Source: Chitinophagales bacterium
Lineage (GTDB): Bacteria; Bacteroidota; Bacteroidia; Chitinophagales; UBA2359
NCBI GenBank assembly: GCA_020629335.1
Contig: JAHDDN010000157.1
Span: forward strand, 1 to 10,964
Length of the DNA: 10,964 nucleotides
Reading direction: 5' to 3'
Both the position numbers and the translations under genes were made by a program. Under the pieces are notes generated by a model that was not told the DNA's origin, made no database searches, and worked only from the letters and a program-made list of their open reading frames with translations. Positions within the stretch are counted from its first letter, which is position 1, and the number at the start of each line of letters is the position of its first letter. Shown here piece by piece: positions 5,809-10,964 of the stretch.

Positions 5809-7353
5809 ATGCAGGATACAGATAAATTAATCGACTTAATACAGTCTTTAGCAAAAGAAGAGAAAGCGCATTTTTCTAAAATTGCAAAAATTGGAGGTGG
5901 TAAAACGAAGCCAAGATATTTGGTGCTATATGAAAAAATAGCTAAAATGAAGGCTTATAGCGATGAAGCAGTGGTCCAACTCAACGGTATTAAAAACACG
6001 CCTATTGCCAAGTATTTGCCGAGATATAAACATGAGCTGAATAATAAATTATTGGAAAGCTTGTCTATTTTTCAATCTACTAAAGCGAAGGGTGACAAGG
6101 CTATTGAACTAAAACAAATCCTTAGTTATTTGCCTTTTTTGTTTGAAAAAAAACAGCGGAAAGAGTTAACGATTCAACTCAAAAAGGCTCGCAAAATTGC
6201 ACTGAATCATGCTGATTTAAAATCCTTAATTGAAATTATTGATTGGGAGATCAAACTAACTAAACTGGGCTCAGAAAAAAATGTCGATCAAAAAATTGAA
6301 AAACTTTTGGAAGAACGAGCAAGCTACCTAAAGCAACTCAATCATTTTTATGAACTAAAAGATATTCGCACTCGCTTAGATATGCTACTAAAAAAAGATG
6401 TTAAGCTAAGCTTGCCTAAAAGTAAAGAAGTATTGACTCAATTAAAAAGTAGCCCTTTACTTGCTTTTCCTTTAGATCAACTTATACCCGAATCGCAAAA
6501 AGATGTACACTATATAAAGAGTCTAATTTATCGTTCTGAAAAGGAGCATCAATTAGCCCTTGATCATGCACTTCGTCTTATAGAATTGTTAGAACAACAA
6601 GACTTATTAGATAAAAATGTCTATAAAAAAGCACTTTGCAATGGCTTAATAATTTGCAAACCTAAAGCAAATCAATTTAAAATGAGAGGCATTCTAAACA
6701 AATTACAAAACCTTCTCGATAAAGAGGATAAGATTGAGTTGGATATTAAAGATTTCAATACACTTTCTTTTTTAGGGATTCAATTTTATTTGACTAAACT
6801 ACAATTAGATAAAGCTGTAGAACTCATCCCTCCAATAGAAAAAAGGTGGGAAGAATTAACACAGAATACAACCACCTACAAGCAAATTTTATATTGCTAT
6901 AATATTTTCATTAGCTACTGGTTTTTTGGTAATTTAAAAGAAGCCAACCTATGGCTCTTTCGCTTACTAAACAATTATGAAACGAATGAAAAAACGAAAG
7001 ATTTGATCCATGCAGGAAGAATTTTACAATTGGCTATTTATCATGACTTCAAAAAAGAAAAATTAGAAAACCAATATGAGTCTACCAGAAAAATGCTCGA
7101 CCAAAAACAAGGAGAATTAGAAAAGCATATTAAAAAACATTTCCCACAACTGATTAAGGCAATCGACAAAAAAGAACAAACAGATATATTTCTAAGCCTC
7201 TACAATAGTCTATATCCAAAATTCCAAAAAGATAGCAATCTTCTTCCGCAAGCTTGGGAAGAAATACTCTACTGGGCTTATCATAAAATCAGTAACAAAA
7301 GCCTAAAAGAACTTTACGAAACCGAAGGATTAGAGGAACTCCAAGCAGCCTAA
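5809..7353 (+). CDS. Large helical cytoplasmic protein of unknown function (Bacteroidota family)
   Basis: A 514-residue protein with no signal peptide or membrane helix, so probably cytoplasmic. It is Lys/Leu/Glu-rich and predicted almost entirely helical. The N-terminus (LIDLIQSLAKEEKAHFSKI, about 7-25, then a YLVLYEKIAKMKAYSDEA segment) resembles a recurrent Bacteroidota family whose members begin with an LIxSLxKxEKRYFKL-like stretch and continue as degenerate TPR-like helical repeats. Pairs of amphipathic helices recur through the body (for example about 240-262 and 375-395). No enzymatic motif, nucleotide-binding loop or DNA-binding domain was seen. It stands alone on the plus strand, with a repeat immediately upstream and a terminator immediately downstream, so it is probably monocistronic. 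No Shine-Dalgarno sequence precedes the start, as is usual in this phylum. The family resemblance is from memory and moderate; I assign no function. Confidence 0.88.
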   Translation: MQDTDKLIDLIQSLAKEEKAHFSKIAKIGGGKTKPRYLVLYEKIAKMKAYSDEAVVQLNGIKNTPIAKYLPRYKHELNNKLLESLSIFQSTKAKGDKAIELKQILSYLPFLFEKKQRKELTIQLKKARKIALNHADLKSLIEIIDWEIKLTKLGSEKNVDQKIEKLLEERASYLKQLNHFYELKDIRTRLDMLLKKDVKLSLPKSKEVLTQLKSSPLLAFPLDQLIPESQKDVHYIKSLIYRSEKEHQLALDHALRLIELLEQQDLLDKNVYKKALCNGLIICKPKANQFKMRGILNKLQNLLDKEDKIELDIKDFNTLSFLGIQFYLTKLQLDKAVELIPPIEKRWEELTQNTTTYKQILYCYNIFISYWFFGNLKEANLWLFRLLNNYETNEKTKDLIHAGRILQLAIYHDFKKEKLENQYESTRKMLDQKQGELEKHIKKHFPQLIKAIDKKEQTDIFLSLYNSLYPKFQKDSNLLPQAWEEILYWAYHKISNKSLKELYETEGLEELQAA

Positions 7354-7358
7354 ACAAA

Positions 7359-7395
7359 AAACCCGCCCATCAGAAAAAATCCAATGAGCGGGTTT
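7359..7395. terminator. Bidirectional intrinsic terminator
   Basis: AAACCCGC (7359-7366) pairs with GCGGGTTT (7388-7395), and CAT/ATG extends the stem after one mismatch. On the plus strand TTTATTTTTAT follows, ending the 5809 gene five bases after its stop. On the minus strand a TTTTTTGTTT run follows, so it can also stop the transcript of the lipoprotein gene ending at 7494. Confidence 0.85.
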
Positions 7396-7419
7396 ATTTT
7401 TATCTATTTAAACAGTATG

Positions 7420-7485
7420 TTTTACGCAGTTCAAGGCATTTCTGAGGCATATAGCAAAGCTATGTAACGAAGAGATGTGAGAAAA
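7420..7485. repeat. Probable family 2 repeat, copy 2 (diverged core)
   Basis: Shares ordered blocks with the core of the 5154-5313 repeat: TTTTAC (7420-7425), CAAGGC (7432-7437), GAGGC, a small hairpin, then AACGAAG (7466-7472), TGTGA and AAAA. The hairpin is ATATAGC-AAA-GCTATGT (7449-7465), with different bases from copy 1 but the same 7-bp size and position. The long outer arms of copy 1 are missing. It lies between a terminator and the stop codon of the minus-strand lipoprotein gene, in that gene's 3' untranslated region. Confidence 0.5.
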
Positions 7486-7493
7486 TGGACATT

Positions 7494-8366
7494 CTAAGGC
7501 CAATGTACTTCTGCTGCCTGCAACACATCACTACTCTCGCCCCTACCATGCACCTTCGCATAAATATAGGAATTCTCCAATACCCAATTATCAGGTACTG
7601 GGCTCAAACCAAATGCCTTTTCAATAGTCGTTCCAGCCGGCTTAGGCTGATCCAAACCAATCAAAATTTTACCATTAGAAGGAGACAACATATCACGCAA
7701 TACATGCTCATGCACATAATCATCATCCACCGAATCATCTGGTAATTTTTGCGCATCTACAATCTTATTTTCAATCACCCCTACCGAAATATAATTATCC
7801 TCCGTTACATCCTCGGTATAATGCACCGTTACCAGCACTCCTAAACTATCCTTCGCCTCATTATAATTTGCTTCTATCTTCAAATTCGCCTTCGTTGGTT
7901 CCGTTAATCGCTCCTCTACATAAGTCTTCCAAATAGAGCGATTATAAGAAAAAATCTCACTCTCATTTTCAAAAACATGTCGATCAATAATCGCACAAGG
8001 AACCGCTATAATCCCTAAAAAAGTATATAACTCTTCAGAATCTTCCACCACAAATTCCTGCTCACTATAACCTGTCAAAAAGCCAGCTAAATCACCCGCA
8101 TGTATCGCCATCGCTACTACTCGACCAGGATTTTCCTCCACAATCTCCGCCGTTTTCTCATGTCCCAACGGACAATTCACACACTGTACACCAGTAAATT
8201 CTTCTACCATTACCACTCGATCCTGCTTTGCTTCCACTACATCTGCCATATAGACCACCTCTTCATCAGGCGATAAATCTATCGTCGGCCCAACCTCTTC
8301 ACAAGAAGTAAAAGTCATCAGAATAGCCAAAGCTATCCATGAAAATATCAAAAGTCCCTTTCGCAT
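7494..8366 (-). CDS. Omp28-like outer-membrane lipoprotein with thioredoxin-like CxxC
   Basis: A 290-residue predicted lipoprotein. Residues 1-21 form a type II signal peptide and Cys22 (in FTSC) is the lipidation site. The acidic EE that follows resembles signals that direct Bacteroidota lipoproteins to the cell surface. A thioredoxin-like domain begins near 50: VMVEEFTGVQCVNCPLGHE carries Cys62-Val-Asn-Cys65, and AVPCAIID (121-128) supplies the cis-proline loop with Pro123. This pattern fits the Omp28-related family first known from Porphyromonas. The C-terminal half (about 150-290) looks like a beta-rich domain. It starts 18 bp after the DUF6029-like gene stops, so the two form an operon. 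The CxxC suggests redox or disulfide activity in the envelope, but activity is not established for most family members. Confidence 0.88.
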   Translation of the reverse strand: MRKGLLIFSWIALAILMTFTSCEEVGPTIDLSPDEEVVYMADVVEAKQDRVVMVEEFTGVQCVNCPLGHEKTAEIVEENPGRVVAMAIHAGDLAGFLTGYSEQEFVVEDSEELYTFLGIIAVPCAIIDRHVFENESEIFSYNRSIWKTYVEERLTEPTKANLKIEANYNEAKDSLGVLVTVHYTEDVTEDNYISVGVIENKIVDAQKLPDDSVDDDYVHEHVLRDMLSPSNGKILIGLDQPKPAGTTIEKAFGLSPVPDNWVLENSYIYAKVHGRGESSDVLQAAEVHWP

Positions 8367-8384
8367 ATCACTAATTTTAAAAAT

Positions 8385-9998
8385 TTAAAAACTAGACGTC
8401 ATCGTAAATTTAGCCCCACTAAATGCAGGCTCCAAACGACAAACCCCACCAGTACAAACAACCCCCTCTACTTGTTTAACGTAACTCAGGGTAAATCTGT
8501 TGGCTCGCTTTGTATAAGCTGCTAATATAGAATAGTAATGCTGCTTATCATCAAAGTTGTACATATCTGTTACAGACAACGACCACTTAGGGGCAATATT
8601 ATACTCCAACAAGCCAAATAACCAATCCCCTAAATCTTGTCTTTTTTCTGGATCATCACTACCAAACAGTTTTCTATTACGCTCCGTTAGCATATATTGA
8701 AGTTCTGCTCTTAGAGATTTTTTACGAGTAATTTTATAATCGACCTCTATAAATGGCGTCAAGGTCTGCACAAAATCACCCTTCTGCTCATACACAAATC
8801 GATTGTAATCCACCATTTGCAAACCTACAATAAAGTGCCAAGGCGATTTCTTTTTCTTAAAATCAGCATCTAAATAATACTCCTCATATAATCGCTCCCC
8901 TTCACTTGTTCTTAAATTAGAGTAATTAGCCGTAAAAGTCAAACCCTTTTTAGGAGTATAAACCACATCTGCTTGAATAGCAATCTCATCTATTTCTTGT
9001 GTAGTAGCAGAATAACGTGCTGGCAAACGGAAAGAATTCTGTTTCGTCAAGGCAGGCAAATAATTAATAATACCATCCAAGAAAGTCTCATTCGGAGAAG
9101 TACGGAAACTAAAATGATCCGTTACCTTTCCCTGCAAAGTTACCCCAAAGCCCTTACGAGAATAAGCTAAACTCGAAAAAGCCTGAAATCCATCTGAATT
9201 AATAAAGGTACCATCTAAGTTGGCAATTGTTTCTTCTGTCTTAGCGGCATACTCTACATACCAGCTAAAGTTTTTATAATTCATAGTATTATAAACCGAA
9301 TAGACATAGACATTATACTTAGGAATGAATCTATCCTTGGAGTCATAACTCTCAATCGTAGCAACCACCTGATTCATATCCGCCTGATCCATCGTTCTAT
9401 TCAAAACCGAAAAACCTGGATATAAATAGAAGTTTTTCTCCTTACCTAAAGCAAAGTTAGCATCTACATTTCCGCCCATTAATATCGCTGGATAAGTATC
9501 CAAACGATTCTTCCTTCGCCCCATAAATCCTGTCACCGATAAATTATCTAAGAGATCATACCTTGCTTTTACACCCAATACTGCCTGATCAATGCCCAAA
9601 GGCCTTAACTCATAAGCCCTGAAGGTAGTCCCACTACCAAACTGTTCATAGAAATGCCCCCCATGTAAGTTGAGCTTTCCTATCTGTTTATTCACGAAAA
9701 AAATCCCTAAGCCAATATCATTGACAGGTTGAAGTGGATTAAATATGTTGGAATTTAAAAAAGCATCAAAACGCACTCCAGCCCGAAGTTGCAATTCTGG
9801 ATTGGCATAATTTAAATTGAACCAACTCTCTCCCCCTGTCTTCAAATTATCATAAAAGGGATTATCTGCGGCGCCTATGGCAGTATCTCTTACATAGTAA
9901 TTAGCATTCAGCATCACATCTCCAGAGAAGTTTCCCTGAGACCAAGCTGAGGTACTAAAAAGCACCATCAGTAAAGTAGCATAAAAATATTTGGACAT
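8385..9998 (-). CDS. DUF6029-like outer-membrane beta-barrel protein
   Basis: A 537-residue protein with a signal peptide (1-20, cleavage at AWS|Q). The rest is a series of alternating amphipathic beta-strands rich in Tyr, Phe and Asn (for example LQLRAGVRFDAFLNSN, FSWYVEYAAK, WSLSVTDMYNF). It ends in an aromatic residue (GAKFTMTSSF), the usual signal for barrel insertion by the BAM machinery. Size, N-terminal motif (GNFSGDVMLNANYY) and pairing with an Omp28-like gene match the DUF6029 family of Bacteroidota, whose role is unknown. There is no TonB box or plug domain, so it is not a TonB-dependent receptor. It is the first gene of a two-gene operon, with a candidate promoter at 10061-10091, and is divergent from the thioredoxin gene at 10262. 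Confidence 0.85.
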   Translation of the reverse strand: MSKYFYATLLMVLFSTSAWSQGNFSGDVMLNANYYVRDTAIGAADNPFYDNLKTGGESWFNLNYANPELQLRAGVRFDAFLNSNIFNPLQPVNDIGLGIFFVNKQIGKLNLHGGHFYEQFGSGTTFRAYELRPLGIDQAVLGVKARYDLLDNLSVTGFMGRRKNRLDTYPAILMGGNVDANFALGKEKNFYLYPGFSVLNRTMDQADMNQVVATIESYDSKDRFIPKYNVYVYSVYNTMNYKNFSWYVEYAAKTEETIANLDGTFINSDGFQAFSSLAYSRKGFGVTLQGKVTDHFSFRTSPNETFLDGIINYLPALTKQNSFRLPARYSATTQEIDEIAIQADVVYTPKKGLTFTANYSNLRTSEGERLYEEYYLDADFKKKKSPWHFIVGLQMVDYNRFVYEQKGDFVQTLTPFIEVDYKITRKKSLRAELQYMLTERNRKLFGSDDPEKRQDLGDWLFGLLEYNIAPKWSLSVTDMYNFDDKQHYYSILAAYTKRANRFTLSYVKQVEGVVCTGGVCRLEPAFSGAKFTMTSSF

Positions 9999-10060
9999 AT
10001 ACCTATTGAATTAATCTAATTTCAATAAAAATTAATAGTGCAAGATACATTTTACATCTC

Positions 10061-10091
10061 TAAAATTAGAGCAATGATGTTGCATTAACAA
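10061..10091 (-). promoter_or_regulatory. Candidate Bacteroidota promoter for the DUF6029-Omp28 operon
   Basis: On the minus strand a TTG (10089-10091) is followed after 20 bases by TAATTTTA (10061-10068), close to the Bacteroidota consensus TTG-N(19-20)-TAnnTTTG with only the final G changed. A transcript would begin near 10055 and have a leader of about 55 bases. The -7 box lies within the palindrome CTCTAAAATTAGAG, which could be an operator. Confidence 0.4.
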
Positions 10092-10154
10092 GGCTTCTTG
10101 CGTCCTCTAAATGACATTCAAAGCAAGACATTCCTTTTTTAGCGTTTTTTTAGA

Positions 10155-10172
10155 TAAGTTTGAATAAACTTA
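10155..10172. promoter_or_regulatory. Palindrome containing a possible -7 box for the thioredoxin gene
   Basis: TAAGTTT (10155-10161) and AAACTTA (10166-10172) form a 7-bp inverted repeat in the divergent intergenic region. The left arm with the next base reads TAAGTTTG, a perfect match to the Bacteroidota -7 consensus TAnnTTTG. However, the -33 region has TTC, not TTG. It may be a weak promoter for the gene at 10262 with a leader of about 100 bases, or a regulator site acting on both directions. Confidence 0.3.
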
Positions 10173-10225
10173 GCGTAACTTTAAGGGTCTTAAATACCGT
10201 TGAGTTTTTTCAAAATAGATCACTA

Positions 10226-10244
10226 GGGACGTTTTTAACGCCCC
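10226..10244 (+). promoter_or_regulatory. Leader hairpin before the thioredoxin gene
   Basis: GGGACGTT (10226-10233) pairs with AACGCCCC (10237-10244) over eight positions with one A-C mismatch and a TTT loop, followed by TTTC. It sits 17 bases before the ATG at 10262. The short tail of T makes it terminator-like, so it could attenuate or stabilise the mRNA; no regulator is evident. Confidence 0.35.
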
Positions 10245-10261
10245 TTTCAAATACTTAATTC

Positions 10262-10765
10262 ATGAAGTTAATCAAAAACCTTACACTTTGCCTCGTATTT
10301 ATGATGGCCGCTGCAGTTAGTATCAATGCTCAGGATCGCCTTCCTGACCTAACTGTTAAAGATATGAATGGTAACGAAGTCAATATGGCCAGCTATGGCG
10401 AAGATGGTAAAATTACCGTTTTTACATTTTGGGCTACCTGGTGCGCTCCTTGTAAAAAAGAGCTAAATAACATCGCCGAATTATACGACGACTGGAAAGA
10501 AGATTATAATGTAGAAGTCGTCGCAGTCAATATTGACGACCAACGTAATTTAGCAAAAGTAAAGCCATTCGTAGACGGAAAAGGTTGGGAATACACTTGC
10601 CTCACCGATCCTAACGAAGCGCTCAAAAGAAGCTTAAACTTCCAAACTATTCCATTCACCTTAGTAGTAGACGCTGAAGGAGACATCGTATACGAACACT
10701 CTGGCTATGTAGAAGGAGATGAATACGAATTAGAAGAGTTCTTAATAGAACTAAACGAAGACTAA
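10262..10765 (+). CDS. Exported TlpA-like thioredoxin-fold protein
   Basis: A 167-residue protein with a cleavable signal peptide (1-23, cleavage near INA|Q), so it acts in the periplasm. A compact AhpC/TSA-TlpA-type thioredoxin domain fills the rest: a RLPDLTVKDMNGNEVNM entry (about 26-42), the active site WCAPC (60-64, redox Cys61 and Cys64), and the cis-proline in TIPFTLVVD (Pro131). Two features fit a TlpA/ResA-like reductase: the WCxPC motif, and its location one helix before the NVEVVAVNID strand. These proteins reduce or transfer disulfides in exported proteins. Its divergent neighbours include an Omp28-like CxxC lipoprotein, so the locus may form an envelope thiol relay; that link is inference. 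A strong terminator follows. The start codon fits the signal peptide and there is no competing upstream ATG in frame. Confidence 0.93.
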   Translation: MKLIKNLTLCLVFMMAAAVSINAQDRLPDLTVKDMNGNEVNMASYGEDGKITVFTFWATWCAPCKKELNNIAELYDDWKEDYNVEVVAVNIDDQRNLAKVKPFVDGKGWEYTCLTDPNEALKRSLNFQTIPFTLVVDAEGDIVYEHSGYVEGDEYELEEFLIELNED

Positions 10766-10792
10766 TATCAAAACCTTTTGACCAAACTAAAG

Positions 10793-10827
10793 AAGGCCAA
10801 TACTCATTGCGAGTGTTGGCCTTTTTT
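10793..10827 (+). terminator. Intrinsic terminator of the thioredoxin gene
   Basis: A 13-bp stem, AAGGCCAATACTC (10793-10805) with GAGTGTTGGCCTT (10811-10823), has a single wobble pair, a five-base loop and a T-run through 10827. It lies 27 bases after the stop codon. Confidence 0.92.
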
Positions 10828-10840
10828 GGTTTTAATCTTT

Positions 10841-10867
10841 GGCTTAGAGATGGCAGCGGTATGTGGC
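10841..10867 (+). repeat. Family 1 repeat, copy C (5' fragment only)
   Basis: These 27 bp match the entry and first helix arm of the family: 23 of 27 positions agree with copy A and 22 of 27 with copy B, including GATGGnAGnGG and the TATGTGGC arm (10860-10867). Similarity then stops abruptly and heptamer repeats begin seven bases later. The partner arm GCCACATA is not seen before the window ends, so it is either a truncated copy or one interrupted at the loop. Confidence 0.65.
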
Positions 10868-10873
10868 ATTTTT

Positions 10874-10908
10874 AGTATTGAGTATAGGGTATCAAGTAGT
10901 GAGTACAA
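10874..10908 (+). repeat. Five tandem degenerate heptamers (AGTAnnn)
   Basis: Five consecutive 7-base units read AGTATTG, AGTATAG, GGTATCA, AGTAGTG and AGTACAA. The first four bases are fixed except for one G, and the last three vary. It is a short tandem heptanucleotide repeat of the kind scattered in intergenic DNA of Bacteroidota and cyanobacteria, and abuts repeat copy C. Confidence 0.65.
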
Positions 10909-10964
10909 ATTTGTCCACGCCCGAAATAGGTTGACAAAAAAGGAGTTAACTTTAACTTCCTAAA

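Noticed and set aside
7485..7745. 86-codon plus-strand frame opposite the Omp28-like gene
   Set aside because: It overlaps the antisense strand of a supported lipoprotein gene and its composition is not protein-like.
8973..9170. 65-codon plus-strand frame opposite the DUF6029-like gene
   Set aside because: Antisense shadow of the barrel gene.
10504..10686. 60-codon minus-strand frame opposite the thioredoxin gene
   Set aside because: Antisense shadow of a gene with an intact WCAPC active site.
10941..10961. Imperfect hairpin AGGAGTTAA/TTAACTTCCT at the right edge
   Set aside because: Short, AT-rich, with a bulge, and cut off by the window end; it could not be tied to the terminal hairpin of repeat copy C.
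10778..10963. 61-codon plus-strand frame at the right end
   Set aside because: It reads through a strong terminator, repeat copy C and the heptamer repeats, so it is not a plausible gene.

Overview
The window looks like a chromosomal segment of an AT-rich Bacteroidota bacterium, most probably of the Saprospiria type (Saprospira/Aureispira-like). The reasons are: type IX secretion (T9SS) C-terminal sorting domains on two secreted proteins; an Omp28-type lipoprotein beside a DUF6029-type outer-membrane barrel; no Shine-Dalgarno sequences but AT-rich leaders before the start codons; and a promoter resembling the Bacteroidota TTG-N(19-20)-TAnnTTTG pattern. No phage, plasmid, CRISPR, tRNA or rRNA gene was found. 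The genus is an inference.

Layout. (1) 1-703, plus strand: the tail of an unidentified gene, then a small membrane-anchored TPR protein, closed by a 12-bp terminator shared with the convergent gene. (2) 748-5091, minus strand: three exported-protein genes, read from right to left. These are a tail-fibre-like protein (4066-5091), a subtilisin-like protease with a T9SS domain (2168-4021), and a protein joining a peptidase-S74 chaperone domain to a T9SS domain (748-1830). (3) 5092-5808: a long intergenic region with two different structured repeats. (4) 5809-7353, plus: a large helical cytoplasmic protein of unknown function. (5) 7494-9998, minus: a probable two-gene operon for a DUF6029-like barrel and an Omp28-like thioredoxin-fold lipoprotein, divergent from a TlpA-like thioredoxin gene (10262-10765, plus). 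Together these form a probable envelope redox/outer-membrane locus.

The most interesting content is non-coding. A GC-rich element of about 220 bp occurs twice, on opposite strands (1887-2104 minus, 5571-5792 plus), with a third 27-bp fragment at 10841-10867. The two full copies share conserved linkers, but their helices differ in sequence and stay base-paired through compensatory changes. Each ends in a long hairpin whose arms are almost unrelated between copies yet complementary within a copy (26 bp perfect in the plus-strand copy), capped by a REP-like GTAG palindrome. Both copies lie just upstream of, and co-oriented with, a gene. A second hairpin family occurs at 5154-5313 and, more loosely, at 7420-7485. 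Similar conserved flanks seem familiar to me from Bacteroidota intergenic repeats, but I know of no named family or function.
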